Shown here: positions 7,971 through 15,872 of the stretch, one piece after another
Layout: each line of letters begins with the position of its first letter
Numbering within the stretch: position 1 is the first letter of the stretch
From: Filimonas effusa
Lineage (GTDB): Bacteria > Bacteroidota > Bacteroidia > Chitinophagales > Chitinophagaceae
Direction: 5' to 3'
DNA length: 64,000 bases
NCBI RefSeq assembly: GCF_004118675.1
Contig: NZ_SDHZ01000001.1
Location: 2,953,739-3,017,738, forward strand
The notes under the pieces: model-generated
The model's database searches: none
Seen by the model: the letters and a program-made list of their open reading frames with translations, nothing else
Told to the model about the DNA's origin: nothing
Position numbers and translations under genes: made by a program

Positions 7971-9305
7971 TTATTGGGTATCGCCCCAGATCTCTGCTTT
8001 ACCGCCTAACCAGTCTTTTACCAGTTCGGTGGTCACAGATTTAGGACGTTCTATTGCAAGGCCAAGCGCCCGGTCCCAACAAAGACTGGCGAGTACGCCA
8101 AGTGCACGGCTTACACCAAAGAGCACTGTATAAAATTCGTATTCTACAAGTCCGTAGTGAACGAGCAATGCACCGCTATGCGCATCCACATTAGGCCATG
8201 GGTTTTTAACCTTGCCGAGCGACTGCAGGATTCCCGGAACCGTTTCATAGATATTCCAGACAGTTTGCACCAAAGGATCGTCTGGCATATGTTTTTTGCC
8301 AAATTCCATTTGAGCGGAGAAGCGCGGATCGGTTTTACGAAGTACAGCGTGGCCGTAACCCGGAACTACTTTGCCGGAAGCCAGTGTATCCTGTACATAG
8401 GTAGCGATCTGCTCTTTTGAAGGCAGTTCGGTACCCAGCGCTTCGCGCATTTCGAAGATCCATTTGATCACCTCCTGGTTGGCAAGGCCGTGAAGCGGAC
8501 CTGCAAGGCCATTCATACCGGCAGCAAAAGCCAGGTAAGGATCGCTGAGTGCAGAGCCAACGAGGTGAGTGGCATGTGCAGAAACGTTACCACCTTCATG
8601 ATCGGCATGAATGGTCATATAAAGACGCATGAGCTCATAGAAGCTCGGATCTTCATAACCCATCATATGTGCAAGGTTACCGGCCCAGTCTAACAAACCA
8701 TCGGGCTGAATATGTTCTGCATTTTTATATTTCCTGCGATAAACATAAGCTGCGATACGTGGCAGACGTGCTATGAGGTCCATAGCGTCTTCGAACAGGT
8801 GTTCCCAATAGTCTTTTTTATTGATGCCTTTGGCGTAAGCACGGGCAAAATGGCTTTCGGTCTGAAGCGCCATAATTGCTGTTACAAACATGGTCATCGG
8901 GTGCGTATTAAGCGGCAGCGCATTGATGGTATCGAAAACGTGTTTCGGCACATGGCTTCTACGCATTAATACTGAAGTGAGATGATCTACATCGGCATCG
9001 GTAGGCAACTCGCCTATGAGCATAAGGTAGAACAGCCCTTCCGGCAGCGGCTCGTTACCACCGTTCTGCGCTTTGGGCAATTTTTGTTGTAATTCGGGGA
9101 TTGAATATCCGCGGAAGCGAATACCTTCCTGTGCATCAAGCAAGCTGGTTTCTGTAACCAGACCTGTAATACCTCTCATACCCTGATAAACCTGGGCAAG
9201 GGTTACTTCTCCGATTGGTTTTGAACCATGCTCTTTCAACATTTCCTTGATCTCTGCACTGGCTGCTGCTGCTTTCGCTCTGAACCGGTCCTTGATAATT
9301 TCCAT
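7971..9305 (-). CDS. gltA: Citrate synthase (eukaryotic-like type)
   Basis: A 444-residue citrate synthase, which joins oxaloacetate and acetyl-CoA to form citrate at the entry to the TCA cycle. The sequence resembles the mitochondrial/eukaryote-like form: GIRFRGYSIPELQ near residue 63, the HADHEGGNVSAH block with the substrate-binding His, GYGHAVLRKTDPR with the second catalytic His, and NVDAHSGALL with the catalytic Asp. It has none of the extra N-terminal domain of the NADH-inhibited enterobacterial type. It is a single-gene unit with its own terminator; a near-match -7 box (CATATTTG) lies at 9359-9366 on the minus strand. Confidence 0.95.
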   Translation of the reverse strand: MEIIKDRFRAKAAAASAEIKEMLKEHGSKPIGEVTLAQVYQGMRGITGLVTETSLLDAQEGIRFRGYSIPELQQKLPKAQNGGNEPLPEGLFYLMLIGELPTDADVDHLTSVLMRRSHVPKHVFDTINALPLNTHPMTMFVTAIMALQTESHFARAYAKGINKKDYWEHLFEDAMDLIARLPRIAAYVYRRKYKNAEHIQPDGLLDWAGNLAHMMGYEDPSFYELMRLYMTIHADHEGGNVSAHATHLVGSALSDPYLAFAAGMNGLAGPLHGLANQEVIKWIFEMREALGTELPSKEQIATYVQDTLASGKVVPGYGHAVLRKTDPRFSAQMEFGKKHMPDDPLVQTVWNIYETVPGILQSLGKVKNPWPNVDAHSGALLVHYGLVEYEFYTVLFGVSRALGVLASLCWDRALGLAIERPKSVTTELVKDWLGGKAEIWGDTQ

Positions 9306-9522
9306 AGCTACAAAAGTTTAATTACTGGCAAGCTCGATCGAACCATTCCTATATGTTACAAATATGGATTAAAGATAAAGGAAGTTGAGAGATGGGACAA
9401 AAGTTTTTGAAAGAAATGAAAATAGACAATGGCGTCAAATTCTGGCACCGCAACTTACGATAACAGGCAGGAAACCGGCCGCTCCGGTCGTTATTTTGAA
9501 AGGAATACGCTTTAGAAACAGC

Positions 9523-10614
9523 CTATTTCTGTGCTTTTTTGAACAGATAGTAGGCCACACAGGAGAAGACTACGTTAGGAAGCCATGCGGCAATCAATGG
9601 CGGAAAGTTCCCTTTGGTAGAAAAGATGGTCGAAAAGCGGTCCATCAGGATAAATACAGCAGCCAGGATGAAACCGAGGGCCAGGTGCATACCACTGCCG
9701 CCACGGACTTTGCGGGTAGCTACAATGGCGCCGATAAGTGTTAAGATGATCACAGATACCGGCGTGGCATCACGGCGGTAAGATTCGATGATAAGAGAAT
9801 TGAGCCCTTCAGTGCCACGCAGTTTATCGAGCTGGATCTGATGATTCAGTTCAGGAGTGGTCATTTTATCCTTTGCAAAGTCGTCGGATCGAAGGTCGGC
9901 GGGTTTAAAGTTGAAGTTCATGACTTTGACGCCCGATATCCAGACTTTTTCTTTCAAACCGTTGAGCTCTCTTTCTACTGCATTGTCAAGGGTCCATTTG
10001 CGAACAGCGGTATCCCAACGGATGGTTTCGGCCCTGAGGTTGTATACAACCTGGTTACCCTTCAGGCGGTGCATGAAAAAAGGCCCGCCCGATTTGCGGA
10101 CGGTATCGTAGGTGTGTACGCCGGCATAGGTAAAGGAGTCGATACGGAAATAAAGCACCTTTTTCTTATCCGTCAGCGGGTTATAGCTGGAGTTACCGTT
10201 TACGTAAACATCTTCGAAATAGGTACGTTTTACTTCGGCACGGGGAATGACCAGCCTGTTTGCATACCAGAGGAGCGCCGCCAGCATTGTACCTGCAACG
10301 AAATAAGGTCTGAGCACTCTTCTAAAGCTAACGCCGGCAGCCAGAATGGCTACGATCTCACTTTTACCCGCCATTTTAGAGGTAAAAAATATTACGGCGA
10401 TAAAAACGAAAAGCGGAAATAACAGGGCAATGATATGGGGAATAAAGGCGATGTAATAATCCATTACAATACGGCCAAAGCTCCAGCCACTCTTCACAAA
10501 GTCGTCGGTCTTCTCCCCTACGTCTACCACCACAGAGATAACCGCGAACAGAAAAATAGAAAAGAAAAAAGTAGTGAGGAATTTTTTAATGATATACCAG
10601 TCTAATTTCTTCAT
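9523..10614 (-). CDS. LptF/LptG family LPS-export permease
   Basis: A 363-residue inner-membrane protein of the YjgP/YjgQ family. Three transmembrane segments lie in the first 115 residues (the first at about 10-30), then a periplasmic beta-jellyroll domain at about 120-270, then three more segments at 280-360. The conserved blocks KFLTTFFFS, KSGWSFGRI and a MAGKSEIVAILAAG coupling-helix region fit LptG/LptF. With LptB it would extract lipopolysaccharide from the inner membrane. Only one of the two permeases is present here. The neighbour tgt is 48 nt upstream on the same strand, an order common in Bacteroidota. Confidence 0.85.
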   Translation of the reverse strand: MKKLDWYIIKKFLTTFFFSIFLFAVISVVVDVGEKTDDFVKSGWSFGRIVMDYYIAFIPHIIALLFPLFVFIAVIFFTSKMAGKSEIVAILAAGVSFRRVLRPYFVAGTMLAALLWYANRLVIPRAEVKRTYFEDVYVNGNSSYNPLTDKKKVLYFRIDSFTYAGVHTYDTVRKSGGPFFMHRLKGNQVVYNLRAETIRWDTAVRKWTLDNAVERELNGLKEKVWISGVKVMNFNFKPADLRSDDFAKDKMTTPELNHQIQLDKLRGTEGLNSLIIESYRRDATPVSVIILTLIGAIVATRKVRGGSGMHLALGFILAAVFILMDRFSTIFSTKGNFPPLIAAWLPNVVFSCVAYYLFKKAQK

Positions 10615-10662
10615 ATACCTATGCGGAGCTCCGGGTGGTTTTGGCCAAAAGTAGGGAATAGT

Positions 10663-11802
10663 TTACAGTCTTTGCTTTAAATGGGGCACCATCTCGTTTT
10701 TCCAACTGTTAAAATCACCTGCCATAATATGTTTTCTGGCCTCGGTCACAAGCCAGAGATAGAAATTCAGATTGTGCATACTTGCTATTTGCAGGGCCAG
10801 GATCTCGTTCGCCACAAACAGGTGTCTCAAGTAAGCTTTTGTGTAAAAGCGGCTTGTTTCGTTAGACAGCCCTTCATCGATAGCAGAGAAATCGGAAGCC
10901 CATTTTTTATTACGGATGTTGATGACGCCCTGTGTCGTGAACAACATGCCATTGCGGCCGTTACGGGTTGGCATAACACAGTCGAACATATCAACGCCAA
11001 GTGCAATACCTTCAAGGATATTCCAGGGGGTACCCACTCCCATGAGGTAGCGCGGTTTATCGGCAGGCAGGTTTTCGCAGCAGAGTGCTGTGAATTCGTA
11101 CATCATTTCTTCGGGTTCACCAACGGAGAGTCCTCCAATGGCATTACCTGCGGCATTCCGGGAGGCAATATATTCGCTGGAGGCTTTGCGAAGGTCTTTA
11201 TAGGTGCTACCCTGTACTATCGGGAAGAGATTTTGGGTATAACCGTATTTGTCTGGCGTTTCGGAAAGACGCTTTATACAGCGATCGAGCCAGCGATGGG
11301 TGAGCTCCATGCTTTTGCGGGCATAAGCATATTCGCTCGGATAAGGCGGGCATTCATCGAAGGCCATAATAATATCGGCGCCAATGCTGCGCTGGATATC
11401 CATCACGTTCTCAGGAGTGAACATATGCCTGCTTCCGTCGATATGGGACTGAAACAGTGCGCCTTCTTCTGTTAATTTTCTTTTTTCGGCCAGGGAGAAC
11501 ACCTGGTAGCCGCCGCTGTCGGTAAGAATAGGCCGGTCCCATCCGTTGAAACGGTGCAGGCCACCTGCCGCCTCAAGCACTTCAGTACCCGGTCTCAGGT
11601 AGAGATGGTAAGTATTACCGAGGATGATCTGCGCCTGTACTTCGTGCTTTAATTGTTGCTGGGTCACAGCTTTAACGCTGCCAACGGTGCCAACAGGCAT
11701 AAAGATGGGCGTTTGAATGACTCCATGGTCGGTAGTAATAGTACCTGCCCTTGCGGCGGAATGGGGATCTGTGGTTTCTAACCGGAACGATAATGCTGCC
11801 AT
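10663..11802 (-). CDS. tgt: tRNA-guanine transglycosylase (queuosine pathway)
   Basis: A 379-residue enzyme that exchanges guanine-34 for a queuosine precursor in tRNAs with GUN anticodons. Recognisable blocks are TPIFMPVGTVGSVKAV, GNTYHLYLRPG, LTDSGGYQVFSL (catalytic Asp), IMAFDECPPYP, GGLSVGEP and MFDCVMPTRNGRNG (nucleophile Asp). The three cysteines of the zinc site of most bacterial Tgt (CxCxxC just before AYLRHL) are missing: the segment reads EGLSNETSRFYTKAYLRHL, although the downstream MHN histidine is kept. As far as I recall this is usual in Bacteroidota. The start at 11802 (MAALSFRLETTD) fits the family; an in-frame start at 11832 would add ten residues. Confidence 0.93.
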   Translation of the reverse strand: MAALSFRLETTDPHSAARAGTITTDHGVIQTPIFMPVGTVGSVKAVTQQQLKHEVQAQIILGNTYHLYLRPGTEVLEAAGGLHRFNGWDRPILTDSGGYQVFSLAEKRKLTEEGALFQSHIDGSRHMFTPENVMDIQRSIGADIIMAFDECPPYPSEYAYARKSMELTHRWLDRCIKRLSETPDKYGYTQNLFPIVQGSTYKDLRKASSEYIASRNAAGNAIGGLSVGEPEEMMYEFTALCCENLPADKPRYLMGVGTPWNILEGIALGVDMFDCVMPTRNGRNGMLFTTQGVINIRNKKWASDFSAIDEGLSNETSRFYTKAYLRHLFVANEILALQIASMHNLNFYLWLVTEARKHIMAGDFNSWKNEMVPHLKQRL

Positions 11803-11849
11803 AGTCGGCAAAAATACTAACGAAGCTTTCAACTAATCAACCATTCAGC

Positions 11850-11857
11850 TATTTTTG
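11850..11857 (+). promoter_or_regulatory. -7 box directly before the GT2 start codon
   Basis: TATTTTTG, an exact TAnnTTTG match, ends only 4 nt before the ATG at 11862. If it is used, the transcript would start at or within a few bases of the start codon, giving a leaderless or near-leaderless mRNA. Confidence 0.5.
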
Positions 11858-11861
11858 CGGG

Positions 11862-12983
11862 ATGAATATTCCGCTCCTGGCCTGGACCTTCGTATTTGCC
11901 CTATTTTGCCTGATGACGGCCATCCAGTTATTTTATTATTTATTTTTCTTCCGGCGGCTGGCTGTTTACAAGCCCGCGCCAAAACTGCAATCGCAGGAGT
12001 ACCCGGTATCTGTTATCATTTGCGCCCGTGACGAAGCGCATAATATCGTGAAGAACCTTCCGGGCATACTTGTACAGGATTATAAGACCACTCATGAAAT
12101 CATTGTCGTGAACGACAATTCACAGGACGAGTCGAAATATTTGCTGGATGAGTTCAAGAAATCGTTTAAAAACCTTGTTCCAATAGATCTTACACAGGAA
12201 GCCAAAGGCATACCTGGCAAGAAATTCCCGTTGTCGATGGGTATCAAAACCGCCCGCTATGAGGTGGTGTTGCTTACGGATGCAGATTGCGTACCGGCAA
12301 GTGAGTTCTGGCTGCAGAAAATGCAGGAGGCTTACCGCCCGGGCGTCGATATTGTACTGGGATATGGCGCTTACTATAAAACACCCGGTATCCTAAACAA
12401 ACTTATCAGGTTTGAAACCTTCCATTCGGCACTGCAATATTTCTCTTATGCGCTGGCCGGACATCCGTATATGGGTGTGGGACGGAATCTGTCGTATAAA
12501 AAGGCATTATTCTTCAATAACAAAGGATTTTCTTCGATCAACCAGATACCGGGTGGCGACGACGACCTGTTCATTAACAAGGTTGCCACTCCAACGAATA
12601 CGGCTATTGTGATAGATCCGGACACCTATACCTTTAGTGCGCCGAAGAAAACATGGGATGAATGGTGGCATCAAAAGACCAGGCATTATTCCACTGCCCG
12701 TTATTACAAGCCCAAGTTCAAATGGCTGCTGGGGGCTTACTCGCTCTCTCATGCCCTGCTTTACCCGCTATTTATCGTATCGGCCATCACCTTCAACTGG
12801 TGGATGGCGTTATCGGTACTGGGCCTGCGTTATATAATACAAGGGATCATCTGGTATAAAGGCATGAAAAAGCTGAATGAACACGACCTGTGGCCAATGT
12901 ACATCTTGTTTGACCTGTGGATGTTTGTGTATTACCTCGCATTTGTTCCTGCGCTGTGGAAGCGGCCAAAGAACAGGTGGTAG
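11862..12983 (+). CDS. Membrane GT2 family glycosyltransferase
   Basis: A 373-residue processive-type GT2 enzyme. It has an N-terminal transmembrane segment (about 5-28), then a GT-A domain with VSVIICARDEAHNI, the DxD-like LLTDADCVPAS, and a late GGDDDLFINK acidic motif followed by QKTRHYSTARYY, which resembles the QxxRW site of synthase-like GT2 enzymes. Two or three C-terminal membrane helices follow (about 285-360). It is divergent from tgt and 42 nt upstream of rsmG. Acceptor and sugar are unknown. Confidence 0.85.
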   Translation: MNIPLLAWTFVFALFCLMTAIQLFYYLFFFRRLAVYKPAPKLQSQEYPVSVIICARDEAHNIVKNLPGILVQDYKTTHEIIVVNDNSQDESKYLLDEFKKSFKNLVPIDLTQEAKGIPGKKFPLSMGIKTARYEVVLLTDADCVPASEFWLQKMQEAYRPGVDIVLGYGAYYKTPGILNKLIRFETFHSALQYFSYALAGHPYMGVGRNLSYKKALFFNNKGFSSINQIPGGDDDLFINKVATPTNTAIVIDPDTYTFSAPKKTWDEWWHQKTRHYSTARYYKPKFKWLLGAYSLSHALLYPLFIVSAITFNWWMALSVLGLRYIIQGIIWYKGMKKLNEHDLWPMYILFDLWMFVYYLAFVPALWKRPKNRW

Positions 12984-13025
12984 CAGGCTCCTGGAATAGT
13001 GGGAATGATATAAAATTTTAGCGTA

Positions 13026-13664
13026 ATGGATATTGTACTAAAATATTTTGCAGATTTTACCGAAAAGCAGTTGCAGCAGTTTGCTGCGCTCGAAGGGTTG
13101 TATAAAGAGTGGAATGAACAGATAAACGTTATTTCGAGAAAGGATATTGACAGTTTATACCTGAAACACATTTTACATTCTTTGAGTATCGCTGCTGTCA
13201 TTGATTTTAAGCCCGGCACAGAGGTCATTGATATTGGTACCGGGGGTGGTTTCCCGGGCATTCCGCTGGCTATTTTTTTCCCGGAGGTGAAGTTTCACCT
13301 TGCAGATAGTATTGCCAAGAAATTAAAGGTGGTGCAGGCGGTGGCTGATGCTATAGAGCTGAAAAATGTGACCGTTCAACATACACGTGCAGAAGAGATC
13401 AAAGGAAGAAAATTTGATTTTGCAGTATCACGTGCGGTAGCCCCGCTAAAAGACTTGTTACAATGGAGCAATCCAATCGTTCGTCGCGGTAACGGCCAGG
13501 AGCTTCCCAACGGTCTTATTTGTTTGAAGGGAGGTGATCTGGCGGCTGAAATATCGGAAAGCAGGGCGCGGCCTTATACTGTTCCCATAACGCAATTGTT
13601 TCCTGAGCCCGATTTTGAGCAAAAGTATCTGCTTCATGTCACCAAGGAAGCCAGTGGAAGGTAG
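13026..13664 (+). CDS. rsmG: 16S rRNA (guanine-527 N7)-methyltransferase
   Basis: A 212-residue class I SAM methyltransferase that makes m7G527 in 16S rRNA. The N-terminal helix contains LYKEWNEQINVISRKD, then LKHILHSL, the SAM motif VIDIGTGGGFPGIPLAI, LADSIAKKLKVV, and the conserved AVSRAVAPLKDLLQW. Length and order match the family. A terminator hairpin follows 42 nt after the stop. Confidence 0.95.
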   Translation: MDIVLKYFADFTEKQLQQFAALEGLYKEWNEQINVISRKDIDSLYLKHILHSLSIAAVIDFKPGTEVIDIGTGGGFPGIPLAIFFPEVKFHLADSIAKKLKVVQAVADAIELKNVTVQHTRAEEIKGRKFDFAVSRAVAPLKDLLQWSNPIVRRGNGQELPNGLICLKGGDLAAEISESRARPYTVPITQLFPEPDFEQKYLLHVTKEASGR

Positions 13665-13706
13665 CGCGTGAATGATTAAGTTGCCGGGGGGCAGCATAAA
13701 ACTTTT

Positions 13707-13733
13707 AGCTGGCTGATCAGCCGGCTATTTTTT
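13707..13733 (+). terminator. Terminator of rsmG
   Basis: An 8-bp stem (AGCTGGCT/AGCCGGCT with one G-U pair) and a GATC loop, followed on the plus strand by ATTTTTT. The T-run overlaps, on the other strand, the A-rich end of the proposed guide of the minus-strand RNA; the minus strand has a weaker T tract (TTTT) 5 nt past the hairpin. Confidence 0.75.
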
Positions 13734-13959
13734 CCTTAATCCCATCTTTGCATACACCTTCAACAAATCAAAAGGTATTGTATGTACCTTTTAATATAAC
13801 ACTTGTGGTAAAGACTCAGCCGGAAGGCAAGGCTAACCGGTACCAGGTGCCGATGCCTTGTCAATGCCAGCATGTTGTATATACACTGTGTTATCAAAGG
13901 TATTTAGTGAGTGCCGATGAGGCCTCACCCTACGGCTGTACAAGCAGCCTCTAAACAGC
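13727..13959 (-). ncRNA. Candidate guide RNA of the Cas12f-like protein
   Basis: This stretch starts right after the stop codon of the Cas12f-like gene, on the same strand, and holds a series of consistent helices. In RNA order: GGCUG/CAGCC (13949-13934); GUGAG-GCC/GGC-CUCAC (13928-13907); a long-range helix of UACCUUU and AUAACAC (13902-13888) with GUGUUAU and AAAGGUA (13802-13785); inside it an 8-bp hairpin GACAAGGC/GCCUUGCC (13862-13826) with a nested 5-bp hairpin; and directly abutting, a terminal hairpin CAUAC...ACCUU/AAGGU-GUAUG (13784-13751). The RNA then reads CAAA and a possible guide, GATGGGATTAAGGAAAAAAT (13746-13727). The 3' handle UUGAAGG...AUGCAAA resembles the end of the Cas12f1 crRNA repeat (UGAAGG..AUGCAAC). 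The long-range helix would stand for the joined tracr/crRNA pairing. Folding was done by eye. A -7-like box (CATCTTTG) on the plus strand overlaps the handle and is a caution. Confidence 0.55.
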
Positions 13960-15054
13960 TTATTCTTCTATGACAGCTATTCCGGCTTTTTTAGCCTTAT
14001 AGCCGATTTTTTCTTTCAGGTTACTATAACTCCAGTTACGCAGGAGGAATCCATCTCCTTTCTGTTCCTCCTGTGCTTCTTTATCGTTGGTAAGCAGCAG
14101 CGTTGCTGCCTGATGTTTGATACAAAGATCGATAAGCCTGCGGCTGTAAACATGTAGTCTTTGATTGATATAATTGATCTCTGCATCTTTATATTTTTCT
14201 ATGCTTTTGAGTTTGCGCTTTCTGCCTTTGCCCGAGCGGTTGAATGCTGCTCCTTTTTTCGTTCGTTCTATAGCTGCCTGGATAGCCAGGCGACGGTGCA
14301 GGAATTCTTCCTTGTTGCCGATGTAATACCTGCTTTTCTGCACTTTTACGACAATAGGGATTTCCAGGGACAAGGATGCTTCGGCTATTATATCGGGAAG
14401 CAGCGAATGGTGCTCCGGTTGCTGTTCAAATGCAACGAGCAGATAAATTTTGCCCTTACTGAGCTGGATATTGCTGGTGCATAGTTTTATGTCTTTAGCA
14501 ACCAGCTTTTCGAGCAGCAGGCGTTTATCATGAAAGTCGCTGCCCAGATAAGTTCGAAAAGGAATTCCAAACAAAACAAAGCCAAAGTTACCATGCGCCT
14601 GAAGCTGCCTGAAATGCCTTATGTCTGAGGCCGCTACAGGGATAGGAATATCACGCTTATAATTACGCAGGGAGCGCAGCCCCTTAAAATAATCGAGACG
14701 CTCTTTTCTATAAAGACTTACCAGGCTGTTATTGAGACAGCTGAGAATGCTCATTGGCATTGTTCCCTTAAAATGCCTTGATAACACCTGGTAAGTAGAG
14801 TTGGTCCGGGAAGTTGTCAAGATCCCATTTTCATCTTTACGGATGTCGGTAAGTTTTACATGTACATTTTCGGTAAGGTAAAAGAACTCCTTTACCTGCT
14901 CCTGCAGGTAACAGTGCGTAAATATATAGTTAGCCGCCTTGCAACACATGCGTTGCCAATGATAGAGGGTGGCATACGTTTCTTTAAGGAAGGTATCGTC
15001 TTTACTATCGATGACGATTTGAACCTTCCTGGTGAGGATAATACTTTTTGACAT
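13960..15054 (-). CDS. Nuclease-dead Cas12f/TnpB-like protein
   Basis: A 364-residue protein matching the layout of miniature Cas12f. It has an N-terminal beta segment (SIILTRKVQIVID), a helical REC-like region (about 20-130), a WED-like part with RDIPIPV (134-140) and GNFGFVLFGIPF (155-166), and a RuvC-like region from about 222. The Cas12f bridge and RuvC helix pattern is kept: FLHRRLAIQ, a lysine/arginine-rich stretch (266-285), INQRLHVYSRRLIDLCIKHQ and RNWSYSNLKEKIGYKAKKAGI, the counterpart of RGFWPYAEMQNKIEFKLKQYGI in Cas12f1. The catalytic residues are gone. The GIDxG of RuvC-I is SLSLEI here, the ENL of RuvC-II is TND (322-324), and the protein stops before the zinc ribbon and RuvC-III Asp. 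So it should bind RNA and DNA but not cut. It lies 17 nt after the sigma gene, pointing to a joint function in transcription. Confidence 0.8.
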   Translation of the reverse strand: MSKSIILTRKVQIVIDSKDDTFLKETYATLYHWQRMCCKAANYIFTHCYLQEQVKEFFYLTENVHVKLTDIRKDENGILTTSRTNSTYQVLSRHFKGTMPMSILSCLNNSLVSLYRKERLDYFKGLRSLRNYKRDIPIPVAASDIRHFRQLQAHGNFGFVLFGIPFRTYLGSDFHDKRLLLEKLVAKDIKLCTSNIQLSKGKIYLLVAFEQQPEHHSLLPDIIAEASLSLEIPIVVKVQKSRYYIGNKEEFLHRRLAIQAAIERTKKGAAFNRSGKGRKRKLKSIEKYKDAEINYINQRLHVYSRRLIDLCIKHQAATLLLTNDKEAQEEQKGDGFLLRNWSYSNLKEKIGYKAKKAGIAVIEE

Positions 15055-15071
15055 AGGCTTTTATTTTTGAT

Positions 15072-15872
15072 TCAAACGGCCATACCCATTTTGGTAAGGA
15101 GGGCGTGCGCTTCCACATATTTGCGCTGCACATACCCTTGTTCGAGATTCATTTTCTGTGCTATGGTAGCAAATCCCATTTTATGTTCAAGCCTGAGGCG
15201 ATAGATATGGGTCATTTCCTGGTCGAGCGTGCCTGTAACAGGAATGATGATAGCCGGAGCCGCAGGCGGTTTCGCGTCTTTCTTTTTCCTGTTGATGATA
15301 GTTTTCAACTGCTCGAGACCTTTCTGCACCTCGGCATGAATAGCCATATTAGATGTAGCAAACCGGCGTGCGATAGCCTTATAAGAAAGCCCTTGCTTAA
15401 AATAAAGATCTATCATGGTTTGCCTGCCCGGAGCAAGGTAAGGAATGACCTTTTCGATAATTTCAATACGTTCTTCATCAAAGAAATGCGACAGCTCCTC
15501 TATTTCAGCTAATGCGTTGTGCTGATAGCTGCTATAGATCTCAACATTATCGGTATAGTAAATTTTTTGACGGAGGAATGCGTTACGGGGGTGCTTCATC
15601 CATTTGAGACAAAGCCAGGAAAGATTCATCTTCATGAAACAATAGAGGTGAAACATACTTTCCATTTTAGCACGCATATCCCAGGCTTTGATATAAGTTT
15701 CCTGGACCATGCTGGCGACGGTAAAATCATCGTCGATAAATTGTTTCCCATGATAAGTAAGGAGTTTGCAGGTATGATGGTGGATAAAAGCCAAAGCCTG
15801 CTCATCTCCCAGTTTAAAGCGTTCAAAACACAGGTAGTTTTCGGTGGTTTCCTGTAGTATGGCAATACTCAT
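15072..15872 (-). CDS. ECF-like sigma factor with an extra C-terminal HTH
   Basis: A 266-residue protein. Region 2 spans about residues 15-95, with RFKLGDEQALAFIHHHT and MVQETYIKAWDMR standing for the core-RNAP-binding helices. Region 4 spans about 140-190 (YLAPGRQTMIDLYFKQGLSYKAIARRF, a sigma-4 HTH). A Lys/Pro/Ala linker (about 193-210) leads to a second HTH-like segment, HIYRLRLEHKMGFATIAQKM to YVEAHALLTKM, that looks like a copy of region 4. Normal ECF sigmas lack this tail; it may contact the Cas12f-like partner encoded 17 nt downstream. The ATG at 15872 fits the domain start. The frame stays open to 15992 with coding-like codons and a TTG at 15971, so a longer N-terminus is possible. No anti-sigma gene is adjacent. 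Confidence 0.8.
   Translation of the reverse strand: MSIAILQETTENYLCFERFKLGDEQALAFIHHHTCKLLTYHGKQFIDDDFTVASMVQETYIKAWDMRAKMESMFHLYCFMKMNLSWLCLKWMKHPRNAFLRQKIYYTDNVEIYSSYQHNALAEIEELSHFFDEERIEIIEKVIPYLAPGRQTMIDLYFKQGLSYKAIARRFATSNMAIHAEVQKGLEQLKTIINRKKKDAKPPAAPAIIIPVTGTLDQEMTHIYRLRLEHKMGFATIAQKMNLEQGYVQRKYVEAHALLTKMGMAV

Noticed and set aside
10681..11475. 264-codon plus-strand frame inside tgt
   Set aside because: It is the antisense of a firmly identified conserved gene.
13748..13954. 68-codon plus-strand frame between rsmG and the Cas12f-like gene
   Set aside because: It starts with TTG, has no recognisable domain and covers exactly the highly self-complementary stretch that better fits a minus-strand structured RNA. 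The -7-like box before it is one base off the consensus.
13960..15054. Active TnpB transposon (IS200/IS605) as the source of the Cas12f-like gene
   Set aside because: No TnpA gene nearby, no recognisable left/right ends, no RuvC catalytic residues, and a sigma gene in the same operon; not a mobile element in its present form.
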